Source of the DNA: Synergistaceae bacterium
GTDB lineage: Bacteria; Synergistota; Synergistia; Synergistales; Aminobacteriaceae
NCBI GenBank assembly: GCA_017450125.1
Contig: JAFSWZ010000014.1
Span: 1-64,000, forward strand
Length of the DNA: 64,000 bases
Direction: 5' to 3'
Made by a program: the position numbers and the translations under genes. The notes under the pieces are model-generated. The model saw only the letters and a program-made list of their open reading frames with translations, did not search any database and was not told where the DNA came from. Every line of letters starts with the position of its first letter. Within the stretch, counting starts at the first letter, position 1. Shown here in pieces: positions 8,415 through 18,183 of the stretch.

Positions 8415-10214
8415 TTACTCGTCCTTCACGACGCTGATTGCCAGCTCGTCTAGACGTTCCTGCTCCACTGCGTCAGGTGCACCGCTCATCAGGCACTGTG
8501 CCTTCTGCGTCTTCGGGAAGGCCATAACCTCGCGGATTGAGTTCCCTCCGCACAGAAGCATCACCAGCCTGTCAACGCCGAGAGCAATTCCGCCGTGAGG
8601 AGGAGTCCCGTAGCTCAGAGCGTCGAGGAAGAACCCGAAGCGTCTCTTGGCCTCCTCAGGAGTGATGCCCAAGCACTTGAACAGCCGCGCCTGAACATCC
8701 GGGTCGTGAATCCTGATTGACCCTCCGCCGACCTCGTTGCCGTTGAGTACGCAGTCATACGCGCGCGCAAGTGCATTCGCGGGGTCTTCGTCAAACGGTA
8801 TGTCGTTGTCGAGTGCAGGAGACGTGAACGGGTGATGCATTGCCTCCCAGCGTTTCTCCTCCGCACTCCACTCGAACAACGGGAAGCGCGTTACCCACAA
8901 GAACTGCCAGTTGTCCGGCGCGTTGTCGAATAGGTCTTCACGTGCCCGGCCAAGCTCCAGCCTCAGAGTTCCGAGAATCTCGCACGCCTTGCGTCTGGAC
9001 TCGTTCGCGACGATGAACAGCGCGTCATCAGGCTGCATTCCGCCGAGTTCCTTGACCTTCTCTGCGTCTTCGGGCTTCAGGAACTTCATCAGCGGCCCCT
9101 TAAGCCCGCCGTCCTTGTACAGGAAGTTAGCGAGTCCTGACGTGCCCAGCTTTATGGCACGGTTCTCGAGATCCAGTATCTCCTTGCGGGACATTGACGC
9201 TCCGCCCGGAAGCCTTAAGCCGCACACAACTCCTCCGGCCTCGAGAATCTTCCTGAACGGCTCAAACCCTGCGTTACGGAACGCATCGGCCAAGTCGCAC
9301 AGTTCCAGCTTCACGCGGAGATCCGGCTTGTCGCTCCCGAACCTGTCCATTGCTTCCCAGTAGGGCATACGCTTGAACGGTGTCGGAATGTCCACGCCCC
9401 TTATGAGCTTGAAGAGCCCCTTCATGTAGCCTTCCATGAGGGTCATGATGTCGTCCTCGACAATGTAGCTCATCTCTATATCTACCTGCGTGAACTCAGG
9501 CTGTCTGTCCGCGCGCAGGTCTTCATCCCTGAAGCACCGTGCTATCTGGTAATACCTGTCGAACCCGGAAATCATGAGTATCTGCTTGAACAGCTGCGGG
9601 CTCTGGGGAAGAGCGTAGAAGCATCCCTGATTCACCCTCGACGGCACGAGGTAATCACGCGCACCTTCTGGGGTTGCCTTTGTGAGCATCGGGGTCTCGA
9701 GCTCAACAAAATCACGCTCGCCGAGATACTGCCTCGTGTAGGCGTTAATCTTTGCGCGTGTGCGAAGGTTGAACTGCATCTTGTCCCTGCGGAGGTCAAG
9801 ATAACGGTATTTCAGCCTGATGTTCTCGTCGACGCTGTCGGTCTCGTCGCCTACCTCAAAGGGTAATGGCCTTGCCTTGCTCATAACGAGGAAGTCGCTC
9901 GCTACTATCTCGATTGTGCCGGTCTTGAGCTCGGGGTTGTCCGTGCCTTCGGGACGGATGCGCATCCTGCCCTTGACGGCTATGCAGTACTCGTTGCGCA
10001 GACGGGCGGCCTGCTCGTGAATCTCTCCGGCTTCCGGGTTGAAGACTACCTGAATCGGCCCTGTCCAGTCCCACACTTCAATGAAGATTATTCCGCCCAA
10101 GTCGCGGCGGGCACGTACCCAGCCGTTAGCTCTGACTTCTTGGCCAGCGTCTGACTCGGTGAATGTTCCGCAAAGTTTCGTCCTCTGCCAAGTCTTGTCG
10201 AATATTCTTGCCAA
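8415..10214 (-). CDS. aspS: Aspartate--tRNA ligase
   Basis: A 599-residue bacterial-type AspRS that charges tRNA-Asp with aspartate. It has an N-terminal OB-fold anticodon-binding domain (~1-110), class II motif 2 with [18 protein letters not shown] (~225), the bacterial GAD insertion (~290-420), and motif 3 with [13 protein letters not shown] (~550). Length is normal and the frame intact. The best start is a TTG at 10214, giving MARIFDKTW; the ribosome binding site is weak. Transcribed alone, with a terminator downstream. Whether it also charges tRNA-Asn cannot be told from sequence. Confidence 0.97.
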   Translation of the reverse strand: MARIFDKTWQRTKLCGTFTESDAGQEVRANGWVRARRDLGGIIFIEVWDWTGPIQVVFNPEAGEIHEQAARLRNEYCIAVKGRMRIRPEGTDNPELKTGTIEIVASDFLVMSKARPLPFEVGDETDSVDENIRLKYRYLDLRRDKMQFNLRTRAKINAYTRQYLGERDFVELETPMLTKATPEGARDYLVPSRVNQGCFYALPQSPQLFKQILMISGFDRYYQIARCFRDEDLRADRQPEFTQVDIEMSYIVEDDIMTLMEGYMKGLFKLIRGVDIPTPFKRMPYWEAMDRFGSDKPDLRVKLELCDLADAFRNAGFEPFRKILEAGGVVCGLRLPGGASMSRKEILDLENRAIKLGTSGLANFLYKDGGLKGPLMKFLKPEDAEKVKELGGMQPDDALFIVANESRRKACEILGTLRLELGRAREDLFDNAPDNWQFLWVTRFPLFEWSAEEKRWEAMHHPFTSPALDNDIPFDEDPANALARAYDCVLNGNEVGGGSIRIHDPDVQARLFKCLGITPEEAKRRFGFFLDALSYGTPPHGGIALGVDRLVMLLCGGNSIREVMAFPKTQKAQCLMSGAPDAVEQERLDELAISVVKDE

Positions 10215-10259
10215 CTAATTACACGTTCCCTTCATGAATTATTGCGTATCAGCCTGAAT

Positions 10260-10265
10260 ATTATA
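10260..10265 (-). promoter_or_regulatory. Possible -10 element for aspS
   Basis: A perfect TATAAT on the minus strand lies ~46 bases upstream of the aspS start. No convincing -35 is seen at 16-18 bases. Confidence 0.35.
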
Positions 10266-10343
10266 GCGGTTTTACAACCTTATAGCTCCTGTGTTAATCA
10301 AGTAGGCGGCACAAGCTATATAACATGCGAACAAGGCGAAAAT

Positions 10344-10826
10344 TTAAGCCTTGAAGCTCTGTGCCTCAAGTTCAGCTTTTTCCTGTTCCAGACGTTCACG
10401 CTCCAGTTCCAGACACCGTAAAACTTTTTGTGCGGCATCCTCATAGCCGAGACTCTTCTGGAAAAAGTCTACAGCCTCCGTGTACTTCCCTTCGTCCGTC
10501 AGACTGCAGGCCTTGTCGTAATATTCCTGACGGCATCTGATGGAGGTCTCGCGGTAAGTTTCGAGAGTCGTCCTCAGTTCGTCATCCGCAAACTGCATAG
10601 CTTTGGTGAAATTTCTGTGTCCCTCAACCTTCACAGAACCGAGTCTGCTCTGATTAGCTGTCGCATCCAAGTTACTCATTCTAAGCTCTGCCATCAGTTT
10701 TCCGAGATACGCGCGGGCATTCTTCGGCTCGATGTCAAGCACTCTGTCGCAATACTCGTCGGCCTTCGCAAACTCCCCGTACCTCAAGCCCTGCACTGCA
10801 AGCCTGACACTTGAATACTGCCACCG
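10344..10826 (-). pseudogene. TPR-domain protein fragment lacking its N-terminus
   Basis: The segment encodes WQYSSVRLA, GLRYGEFAKADEYCDRVL and EPKNARAYLGKLMAEL, the TPR signature of cytoplasmic proteins that usually carry an N-terminal zinc ribbon and more repeats. Here the frame directly follows, in phase, the TGA of the AIR-synthase-like gene. The only start codon is a GTG at 10796 in the middle of the first helix. A second TPR-like helix pair (DKACSLTDEGKYTEAVDFFQKSLGYEDA) and a coiled-coil end follow. It is most likely the remnant of a longer gene; a short translated protein cannot be excluded. Confidence 0.55.
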
Positions 10827-11792
10827 TCAATCCTCCTCCTGTTCCTGCGCTAATATTCCCCATAACTCTTCGTGTGCGTCAAGCTGTACGCTGCTGTTGC
10901 CTTTCACGAACCTGCCTATTACGCTTGAGGTTACGCCTTCCTCCGACAACTTGGCCTGAGCCTGCGGGATGCTCTCCTGCGGAACAACAGCGAGCAGCAT
11001 TCCAGAAGAGATGAGATTTAGGGGGTTGAAGTCCAGTCTCTTGGCCGCCCTCATAGTCAGAGGTGATACCGGCACTTTCTCTCCTAACAGCTCAACTCCC
11101 AGCCCGCAAGCCTGTGATGTTTCGAGAAGCGCACCGTTTATGCCTCCTTCTGTAGGGTCATGCATGTAGCACGCGAACTCACGAAGAATCTTTGCTGGTT
11201 TCACTACTGACAGAGCATTTTTCCACGAGCATATTTCCGCCAGCTCTTCACGGGAGAACAGCCCCTCTAACAGTTCCGGCCTGTCGTGTGCGATTATGCT
11301 CATCCCCTCTAACCCTGCGTGTCCTGTCGCAATAACAGCGTCGCCCTCGCGGATATTTTTTGTGCTGAGCTCATACTTGGTCATTCCGAGCATCGTTGCT
11401 GACAGAACGGGGAAGTCATAACGGTCTGTAAGTTCTGTGTGGCCTCCGGCTACTGCTATGTTCATCTCTCTGCATGTCTCGTGAATCTCCTGCATTGTCG
11501 CGGCGATGAAGTCTGCTCCGAGCTTGTCGGGGACTATGAGGGTTACGACAATCCATGAAGGGTCTGCACCCTTGCAGGCTATGTCGTTGGCGTTGACGTG
11601 AACGAGGAGGCTTCCTGCACCCTTGACCGCACCAGTTACGGGGTCAGAGGCGGCGACGAGGATTCCTTCAGGGACACGGATTAACGCGGCATCTTCGCCG
11701 AGACCTCCGCCGACGAGCAGGTCTTCTCTGTGAGCTCCTGTGTAATTCAGGACTTTCTGCTTAAGAATATCAGGCTGTAACTTTCCGGGCAT
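10827..11792 (-). CDS. AIR synthase-related protein (PurM/HypE superfamily)
   Basis: A 321-residue protein of the PurM superfamily of ATP-dependent enzymes: GGLGEDAALI near the N-terminus (ATP-site Asp), a long VHVNANDIACKGADPSW segment (~70), AVAGGHTELTD (~115) and HDPTEGGINGALLE (~210). The HxEG/PTEGG pattern is closest to HypE-like AIR-synthase-related proteins. It lacks the Cys/Sec-Gly-Cys loop of SelD, and the HypE C-terminal cysteine is not seen, so the substrate is unknown. The start has GAAGGTGA upstream and lies 44 bases from the left prophage repeat. Confidence 0.8.
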   Translation of the reverse strand: MPGKLQPDILKQKVLNYTGAHREDLLVGGGLGEDAALIRVPEGILVAASDPVTGAVKGAGSLLVHVNANDIACKGADPSWIVVTLIVPDKLGADFIAATMQEIHETCREMNIAVAGGHTELTDRYDFPVLSATMLGMTKYELSTKNIREGDAVIATGHAGLEGMSIIAHDRPELLEGLFSREELAEICSWKNALSVVKPAKILREFACYMHDPTEGGINGALLETSQACGLGVELLGEKVPVSPLTMRAAKRLDFNPLNLISSGMLLAVVPQESIPQAQAKLSEEGVTSSVIGRFVKGNSSVQLDAHEELWGILAQEQEED

Positions 11793-11835
11793 TTAGTGAT
11801 TCACCTTCAGGGAGTTTTTTTGCACAGATTTTACC

Positions 11836-11874
11836 ACACGATGTCCCCGATTTTCCGCAACGTTAGGCCAAGTC
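11836..11874 (+). repeat. Left prophage attachment repeat (attL)
   Basis: This 39-bp sequence, beginning ACACGATGTCCCCG, is identical to 41535-41573 in the same orientation. Read on the minus strand it encodes LGLTLRKIGDIV of the TIGR02757 protein. Here that frame ends one codon later (TGG TAA) instead of continuing into the normal C-terminus. Confidence 0.9.
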
Positions 11875-11907
11875 CCTCTCATAATCTCATTGCTCGGAGG
11901 CTTTTAC

Positions 11908-14900
11908 ATGTTCAACGACAACTTACGCTCTCACCTCGACAACTTCAAGTCATCCCACTCCTGCATCGACTACCTCTCAACTCTCGGCTTCCACGTCCCA
12001 TTCGACGGTGCCCTCATCGTCACTCCCCGCCAAATCCGCCCAGACGATCATGACCCGTCCTTCTGCGTCCATCACTCCTTCTGCTACGACTTCGGCACAC
12101 GCACAAGCTACGACATCTTCGCCCTCGACATGCTCTTTCATCACAGGGACTTCCTCTCGAGTGTCGAAGCCCTCACAGGCCTACGCTTCACACAGTCCCA
12201 TTCCGCCATCGCAACAAACTGGGCTGAAGAACGCCAAAAGCTTGCCGACGACGTAAAGAAGTGGCACGAATGCCTGCTCACTAACCCCGTCATCCACCGC
12301 ATTGCGCAGGACAGAGACGAAGGCGCACTCGATTATTTGCTCGACAGAAAAATCACCTTAGACTTCATTAAGAAGGAACAGATAGGCTTCAATCCAGAAA
12401 CTAAACGCATCATCTTCCCTTACCGCAGAAACGGTCAGATTGTTTACATAGTTGGTAGAGATTTCTCCGGCCGGTGCGAGCTCCCTAAGGATGACCCGCG
12501 CAGGCATGATACCCCTAAGTACCAAAAGCTAAAGATTACCGACGCATTAGACCATTGCCCTTGGGGACTTCATACGCTCCATCCTAAGAAGTCGTCGCGG
12601 CATACCCCCTCAGATGACTTCTACGAAACCCCATACGCAGATGACCTAAAAGACGACACCCTGATCATCTGCGAGGGCATGGTCGATGTGGCGGTGTTTG
12701 CGCAAAACGGCTGGCAGTGCCTTTCTCCTATCGGCGGAACTTTCCGCAACGCCATCATCCCTGAAATCCTTGACATTGCCCGCCTGTTTAAGCGCGTGTT
12801 CATCTGCTTCGACAATGACGGCAAAGGCTCAGAGTTCCAGCGCAACTGGGCCCGCCGCCTGTTTGAAGCGCAAATTCCTTTTGTCTGCGGACACACTGCA
12901 GAGCAAGGTACTCCTAAGTTCGACGTTGCGGATTATTACCGCGCCGCGTGCAACAACTACAAGACCTCTGGACACAGGGACGAACAGGAGGCCGGTGCGT
13001 ACGCTCTGCAGGAGCTTGTCCGTCGTGCAGTGCCCGGCATCAGCGAGATATCGCGCTCACTCTACAGCCTGCAGAAAGTAGCAGAATTCCTCGAGCGCAG
13101 TGCACGCTACGCCACACGTTATGACCTGCTTGCACTGAAGCACGAGCTCAAACGCCGCACGCGCACATACACAGACCCATCGGGAAACACTCATGAAGTG
13201 CCCCTGTTCAGCAAGGAAGACCTGAACTTTATGTTTCAAGGGGCTTTCATGCCACCGCCAGAACAGGACACAGCCGATGAAGTCTGCGCACATCACACGC
13301 TGACCTACAGCATTGATGACGCGTTCTACGAGTTCAACGGCAACCACTGGGAGAAAAAGCATGAACAATTCGTTCGCCGTTATGTCTATTCTCTATTGGG
13401 CAAGAAAGCTAGCGACGGACGGGTCGGCAAGGTCATCAAAACCCTCAAAACCCGCATTGCTGATGACCGTGCCTTTGACACCGAGCACGTCTTTACGTTC
13501 ACAAATGGTGTACTCCTCCTTGATGAAGACGACGAGGCGGGCAACAAGGGCCGACTTGTACGTCCATCCCCCGAGTACCGCGCAACAATACACGTGGGGT
13601 ACAGGTACATCGCGGGAGCGCGAAGCCGTGAGTGGGAACAGTTTATAGATGAAGTCTGCTGTGGTGACGCGGCATTAGTTCGCGAACTGCAGAAGGCGTG
13701 CGGGAGTATCCTGATGTCCGACAACTCCTTGCACAAGATGTACTACCTCATCGGGGACGGGCGCAACGGCAAATCTACACTCCTGACGGTGTTGCGCTCA
13801 GTCTTCGGTGAGGGTAACGGCTCATCTGTCCGTCCTGACAGGATGGGCGAGGAGTTTGCTCCTATGGCGATGAAGGGCAAGCTCTACAACTTCTGCTTTG
13901 AGGGTGGCCGCTACCTCAAGGGCAGTGAAGAGACACTGAAAAGCATAGTGGCCGGAGACCCAATCATGGCGGCTCACAAAGGCGTTGATGCCGTAGAGTT
14001 CGTCCCGCGTGCAAAGTTATTCATCGCCGCGAACAACATGTTCAACGCGCGGGACTTGTCGGAGGGGTTCATTCAGCGTTTCGTGTTCTTCCCATTCAAC
14101 AACGTCTTTGAACACGGAGACCCTGAACTTGCAAAGAAACTCTGCTCTAACTTGGCCGGTATCTTCAACTGGTGCTTGGCCGGGTACAGACTATTAATGA
14201 AGGAAGGTTTTATCGAGTGTCCAGCGCAGAAGAGGACAAGGACGCGCTTTGTGGAACATATCGAACCGTTGCGAGTGTTCTTGCGCGAGACCTTTACAGG
14301 GAACTTCAATCAACGTCCGCTGGGGGACATGGTTACCTACAGCGAGTATCCCTCCTTAAAACAACTCTACTCATGCTACAAGAACTGGAGCTTGGATGCG
14401 GGGTACACCTACACGAACAGGGGGATATTCACGGAACGGTTACGCTTCTTAGCTCCACGCTTAGAGAGAGCCGACGGCCTCGAGGCACTGAGTGTACAGG
14501 AGATAGAGGGTCAGGAGTGCCTGATCATCCCGGAGATGGACGAGACGATTTACCACGCAGAGCAGGCGGGCGCGCTCAATACTGCCCATGCTGTGGTAGC
14601 CTCACGTCGCATGATAGAGAAGTTCAACCAGACACTGAATGCGGCTGTCGAAGCTCAGGAAGAGGCGGCCAAGACAACGGAGGTGATTAACACAAGGGAT
14701 GACGTACCGGAATGCTTCATCGTGCAGACGGCACAAAAAGAGGAAGTACAGGACAAAGAAGCAGCGGCTGATGAACGCCCACGCCCGCAGCCGGGTAATG
14801 GTGAACAGGGCACGGTTGCCGTTCGCGATAGTCAGCTAGGACTTGGGCTCGAGACGGGCAAGCCCCCAGTGAAGGGCAACGTTCGCGAACTTCCTGCGTA

Positions 14901-14937
14901 TGGCAGTGAAGAGTGGCTAAGGTCGTGGCAAAGCTGA
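11908..14937 (+). CDS. Phage primase-helicase (Toprim plus D5/P4-type SF3 helicase)
   Basis: A 1009-residue replication protein. The N-terminus (~1-95) resembles a CHC2-like primase domain without obvious zinc cysteines. A Toprim domain has ICEGMVDVAVF (~252) and CFDNDGKG (~300), the Glu and DxD metal ligands. The C-terminal half is a D5_N/P4-type helicase: Walker A GDGRNGKST (~617) and FIAANNMFNARDLSEGFIQRF (~700), the SF3 sensor/arginine region. It would prime and unwind phage DNA. I chose the ATG at 11908, eight bases after CGGAGG, not the TTG at 11890 that overlaps that site. It is the first gene inside the left repeat. Confidence 0.9.
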   Translation: MFNDNLRSHLDNFKSSHSCIDYLSTLGFHVPFDGALIVTPRQIRPDDHDPSFCVHHSFCYDFGTRTSYDIFALDMLFHHRDFLSSVEALTGLRFTQSHSAIATNWAEERQKLADDVKKWHECLLTNPVIHRIAQDRDEGALDYLLDRKITLDFIKKEQIGFNPETKRIIFPYRRNGQIVYIVGRDFSGRCELPKDDPRRHDTPKYQKLKITDALDHCPWGLHTLHPKKSSRHTPSDDFYETPYADDLKDDTLIICEGMVDVAVFAQNGWQCLSPIGGTFRNAIIPEILDIARLFKRVFICFDNDGKGSEFQRNWARRLFEAQIPFVCGHTAEQGTPKFDVADYYRAACNNYKTSGHRDEQEAGAYALQELVRRAVPGISEISRSLYSLQKVAEFLERSARYATRYDLLALKHELKRRTRTYTDPSGNTHEVPLFSKEDLNFMFQGAFMPPPEQDTADEVCAHHTLTYSIDDAFYEFNGNHWEKKHEQFVRRYVYSLLGKKASDGRVGKVIKTLKTRIADDRAFDTEHVFTFTNGVLLLDEDDEAGNKGRLVRPSPEYRATIHVGYRYIAGARSREWEQFIDEVCCGDAALVRELQKACGSILMSDNSLHKMYYLIGDGRNGKSTLLTVLRSVFGEGNGSSVRPDRMGEEFAPMAMKGKLYNFCFEGGRYLKGSEETLKSIVAGDPIMAAHKGVDAVEFVPRAKLFIAANNMFNARDLSEGFIQRFVFFPFNNVFEHGDPELAKKLCSNLAGIFNWCLAGYRLLMKEGFIECPAQKRTRTRFVEHIEPLRVFLRETFTGNFNQRPLGDMVTYSEYPSLKQLYSCYKNWSLDAGYTYTNRGIFTERLRFLAPRLERADGLEALSVQEIEGQECLIIPEMDETIYHAEQAGALNTAHAVVASRRMIEKFNQTLNAAVEAQEEAAKTTEVINTRDDVPECFIVQTAQKEEVQDKEAAADERPRPQPGNGEQGTVAVRDSQLGLGLETGKPPVKGNVRELPAYGSEEWLRSWQS

Positions 14938-15386
14938 AGCACTTATTCAGGACAGCGAAAAGTCTGCTTTACCGTTTCCCCCTGAACCTGATGCGGCTTC
15001 AGGAGCTACAGCAGGCGATAGCACAACAGCGCACACAGCTTGACGTACAAGCACACAGCTACGAGGCACAGACAGCCTCAACGGGCACGCACTCAGACCC
15101 CGTAGCACTGCTAGCCCTCAGGGTGATGTCGATGGAGGAACAGCTCCGCCGCATCGAACAGCGCGTAGTCCCGGTGCTCCGTCTCCGCAACCGTCTGAAG
15201 AACAGCGGAAGCGAGGACGAACGGGTACGCTTCTACATCATGGAGCTGTACTACTTTGAGGATATAGACATGGTTACGGTCATGCTCCACCTGTACAAAC
15301 GGAGCATAGGTTACATGAGGCGGCAGAAACGTAAACTGCTAGAACAACTTGTAGAGGAGGTTGAGAAGTTCGGTAATTCACTCTGA
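14913..15386 (+). CDS. ArpU/DUF1492-like phage late-gene regulator
   Basis: A 157-residue basic protein whose last ~60 residues (DERVRFYIMELYYFEDIDMVTVMLHLYKRSIGYMRRQKRKLL) resemble a sigma region-4-like helix-turn-helix, as in ArpU/DUF1492 phage regulators that sit just before terminase genes. The middle holds a coiled coil. It overlaps the primase end by 25 bases; GTG codons at 14913 or 14925 are possible starts. Probable role: activating late transcription (inference from family and position). Confidence 0.6.
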   Translation: MAKVVAKLKHLFRTAKSLLYRFPLNLMRLQELQQAIAQQRTQLDVQAHSYEAQTASTGTHSDPVALLALRVMSMEEQLRRIEQRVVPVLRLRNRLKNSGSEDERVRFYIMELYYFEDIDMVTVMLHLYKRSIGYMRRQKRKLLEQLVEEVEKFGNSL

Positions 15387-15676
15387 GTATGTTTGCGGAT
15401 ACACAAATTTCATTGAGGGTATATTCTATGGACAATGGCGAAAGTGTAGGAAGACACTCCTTCGACAAATGCTATAAAGGTTTCTAGCAAGTAATGCAAC
15501 ACAGACCCTCTCTGAAACCTGTCCTCAGGGAGGGTTATGTGTATCCTGTAGTCATCCCTCTTTAGCGCAGGTACTGGGCAACGGGGGGGCGGATTGCGGG
15601 GGCGCGCTAGCGGGACACCCCGATTTTCAGCTAGTTACAGCGAAAAAAAGATTTCGTTGAAGGAGTAGAGAGCCAG
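15387..15676. other. Noncoding gap before the packaging genes; candidate cos/regulatory region
   Basis: An 11-bp stem (ACCCTCTCTGA / TCAGGGAGGGT, one G-T pair, 9-base loop) lies at about 15506-15536. A very GC-rich stretch with a G7 run and GGGGGCGCGC follows at about 15580-15610. Phages with GpA/Nu1-type terminases cut at cos sites close to these genes, so this is the best cos candidate. A 19-codon ORF at 15428 is not convincing. Confidence 0.4.
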
Positions 15677-15847
15677 ATGATAGAGAAGACATGCCCGTTC
15701 TGCGGGAGCGACAGAGTGATAGTAACGTCGACAGAGCGGTATCAGCGTTTCTGCGTCAAGTGCATGGACTGCGGGGCACGCGGCCCTGTGAAGTCAAACG
15801 ACGAGGCGGCGATGTACGCGTTCAACAAGAGGCTGGGGGACGGCTAG
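15677..15847 (+). CDS. Small zinc-ribbon protein, Lar-like restriction alleviation family
   Basis: A 56-residue protein starting MIEKTCPFCGSDRV, with a second cysteine pair C-x2-C-x2-CGARGP. CPFCG near the N-terminus followed by CxxCGA and an AxxxFNKR end is the pattern of Lar-type proteins, which in some phages moderate host restriction. GGAGTAG precedes the start. Function here is a family inference. Confidence 0.7.
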   Translation: MIEKTCPFCGSDRVIVTSTERYQRFCVKCMDCGARGPVKSNDEAAMYAFNKRLGDG

Positions 15848-15849
15848 CG

Positions 15850-16080
15850 ATGTACTTTAGACGACGCAGGAAGGGAGTACTTCCCCCCGACTGGGTAATG
15901 AAGCGCATAAGGTGCTTGCGGTCCCCCCTGTTAAACAAGGCCGAGATAGCCCGCCGCATCGGGAAGTCTAGGGACTGGGTAATTGACATAGTCCACGAGC
16001 CTTTCAGAACATCACAGACAACGTACAACCTGATAGCGGAGCTGTTCAAGTGGCCGCAATGGGACGATGATGACAACTAA
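15850..16080 (+). CDS. Small helix-turn-helix phage protein
   Basis: A 76-residue basic protein. The segment LLNKAEIARRIGKSRDWVIDIVH (~30-52) reads as a helix-turn-helix, followed by a Trp/Asp-rich end. It starts two bases after the Lar-like gene, and its stop overlaps the next start as TAATG, so translation is probably coupled to packaging genes. A DNA-binding role near the terminase is inferred. Confidence 0.65.
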   Translation: MYFRRRRKGVLPPDWVMKRIRCLRSPLLNKAEIARRIGKSRDWVIDIVHEPFRTSQTTYNLIAELFKWPQWDDDDN

Positions 16081-16454
16081 TGAGCAAAGAGACACACGAA
16101 GCATACGAGCAGGCCAAGACGGAGCTGGCGTATGCGCAAACGGACAAAATCCGTTTCAAGCTGGCGCAGGAGCAGGGGCAGTACGTCCTGAAAGAGGATG
16201 TCGAGAAAGCCCATGCGGAAGAAGTGGTGCGAGTAAGGACAAAGCTTTTGGCCGTGCCCGCAAGATTGACACCGCAAGTTACTGGCTTGACGAACCCCGC
16301 GCAAGTATATTTGCTGCTTTCTTCGGTGATTGATGAAGTGCTGAATGAATTAGCCTTGCCGGAGAAGCAGGAAGAACAGGACGAACAGGATGAGCCGGAT
16401 GACACGGGAGCTGTACCTTCCGCCGCCGACACTTACAGTGAGCGAGTGGGCTGA
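16080..16454 (+). CDS. Terminase small subunit-like protein (Nu1/DUF1441 type)
   Basis: A 124-residue protein with a helical, charged N-terminus (AYEQAKTELAYAQTDKIRFKLAQEQGQYV), a VPARLTPQVTGLTNPAQVYLLL core and an acidic tail. This matches the C-terminal part of Nu1-type small terminase subunits, which bind cos and recruit the large subunit. It overlaps the large subunit gene by 65 bases. The DNA-binding part may be supplied by the preceding HTH protein (inference). Confidence 0.7.
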   Translation: MSKETHEAYEQAKTELAYAQTDKIRFKLAQEQGQYVLKEDVEKAHAEEVVRVRTKLLAVPARLTPQVTGLTNPAQVYLLLSSVIDEVLNELALPEKQEEQDEQDEPDDTGAVPSAADTYSERVG

Positions 16455-18183
16455 CGGTTACCGTTACCTGTCATCGGAGGCTTCCGCAGAGCCCGGGAAG
16501 TGGCACACATCGCGTGCCCCGTACCAGAAGGCGATGATGGACGCAGTAAAGGAGAACGAACGCGTCGTAATCATGACAGCGGCGCAAGTCGGGAAGAGCG
16601 AAGTACTCCTGAACACATTGGGGTACTTCGTGCATTATGACCCGTGCCCGATACTGATGGTACAGCCGACGCTCGAGATGGGAGAGGCCTTCAGCAAGGA
16701 GAAGATAGCCCCGATGATAAGGGACACACCGGCCCTTTCCCGCCTGATAGAACAGAAAGCCCGCACCCGCGACAACAACATCAGGTACAAGCACTTCAGC
16801 AACAGCGCGATACTCTCAATCACCGGCGCAAACAGCCCTGCAGGTCTTGCATCACGGAGCGTGCGAGTGCTGCTGTGCGATGAGGTAGACCGTTACCCCG
16901 AGAGTGCGGGCAAAGAGGGAGACCCGTTATCGATAGCGATGAAGCGAACAAGCACGTTCTGGAACAGGCATATCGTGATGGTGAGCACCCCCACAATGAA
17001 AGGCATTTCGCGAATTTACCCCGAATTTGAATCATCGACGCGCGACGAATGGATGACGCACTGTCCTACGTGCGGGGCGGCGCAACCCTACACGTTCGAC
17101 GCAATGCTGTGGCGAGATAGGACAATCCCAGTAATGAGGTGCGCTTCATGCGGTGCGGAGCATGACGAGCATACGTGGAAGGTTCAGCCTCACGAATGGA
17201 TGTCGCAGGCGGCGAGTGATGTTCGGGGTTTTCACCTGAATGCGTTTGCGTCGGTCTGGAAGACTTGGCCGGAGCTTGTGCGTGATTACAGCGAGGCGTA
17301 CAACACTGGGCCCGAAAGGCTTCAGACATGGATAAACACGGTGTTAGGCGAGCCGTACGAGAACGCAGAGGGTGTAATAGAGGTAGAGAGCATAAACGAG
17401 AACTGCGAGCCCTACGAGGCTGAAGTACCTGATGACGTGCTGGTCTTGACGTGCGGAGTGGACACGCAGGATGACAGGCTCGAGCTTGAAGTAGTAGGCT
17501 GGGGATTGGGCGGGCAGTCATGGGGGATAGAGTACAAGATAATCTACGGCAACACGGGCACAGCGGACGTGTGGAATGACCTTGATGCGTACTTAAGCAG
17601 GGAGTTCAAGAAGGCGAACGGCGAGGGGATGATAATCTCCTGTACGTGCATAGACAGTGCAGGGCATTCAACCGAGCAGGTGTACAAGTTCTGTTTGCCC
17701 CGACTTAAGCGGCGTATCTTCCCGATAGTAGGACGCGGGCAATGGGGCACGCCATCAGTGCGCAAGCCAACCCGCAACAACCGCTACCGTATCCCGCTGT
17801 TCACGCTCGGAGTTGGGACGATAAAGGGAACGCTTCATGCAAGGCTGAAGGCGCAGAAAGGCGAGCCGGGCTACTGCCACTTTCCGAAAGACCCAAAGCG
17901 GGGGTACGATGAAGTGTACTTCGCAGGGTTGTTAAGTGAACGCATGGTAGTGAGGCGTACCAGAGGGAGAGAGACCGTGCGCTGGGAGCTCAGGAGCGAC
18001 AAGACGCGCAATGAGCCACTGGACTGCCGGGTGTACGCGATGGGGGCGTTCGAGATACTTGACCCTGATTTGCGGAAGCACGCGCTCGGGATGGTGAAGG
18101 CTGTTAAGCCCGTGATCACGGAGAAACAGAGTGCCCCTGTAGCACGGAAGCGCAGGGTAGTAAGGAGGGGTTTATCATGGTGA
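16390..18183 (+). CDS. Phage terminase large subunit, GpA family
   Basis: A 597-residue packaging ATPase/nuclease of the lambda GpA family. Walker A-like TAAQVGKSE is near 63-71, and Walker B VLLCDEVDRYP near 160-170. A zinc-binding insert (CPTCG ... CASCG) sits at ~225-260. The C-terminal nuclease half starts near GVDTQDDRLELEVVGWG and contains CIDSAGH. Length is typical. It pumps DNA into the prohead and cuts concatemers. Confidence 0.93.
   Translation: MSRMTRELYLPPPTLTVSEWADGYRYLSSEASAEPGKWHTSRAPYQKAMMDAVKENERVVIMTAAQVGKSEVLLNTLGYFVHYDPCPILMVQPTLEMGEAFSKEKIAPMIRDTPALSRLIEQKARTRDNNIRYKHFSNSAILSITGANSPAGLASRSVRVLLCDEVDRYPESAGKEGDPLSIAMKRTSTFWNRHIVMVSTPTMKGISRIYPEFESSTRDEWMTHCPTCGAAQPYTFDAMLWRDRTIPVMRCASCGAEHDEHTWKVQPHEWMSQAASDVRGFHLNAFASVWKTWPELVRDYSEAYNTGPERLQTWINTVLGEPYENAEGVIEVESINENCEPYEAEVPDDVLVLTCGVDTQDDRLELEVVGWGLGGQSWGIEYKIIYGNTGTADVWNDLDAYLSREFKKANGEGMIISCTCIDSAGHSTEQVYKFCLPRLKRRIFPIVGRGQWGTPSVRKPTRNNRYRIPLFTLGVGTIKGTLHARLKAQKGEPGYCHFPKDPKRGYDEVYFAGLLSERMVVRRTRGRETVRWELRSDKTRNEPLDCRVYAMGAFEILDPDLRKHALGMVKAVKPVITEKQSAPVARKRRVVRRGLSW

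Noticed and set aside
10827-11792. SelD (selenophosphate synthetase)
   Set aside because: The PurM-type fold is there but the N-terminal Cys/Sec catalytic loop is missing; the pattern fits HypE-like AIR-synthase-related proteins better.
15428-15487. A 19-codon ORF before the packaging genes
   Set aside because: A weak ribosome binding site and no conserved pattern; more likely part of the noncoding region.
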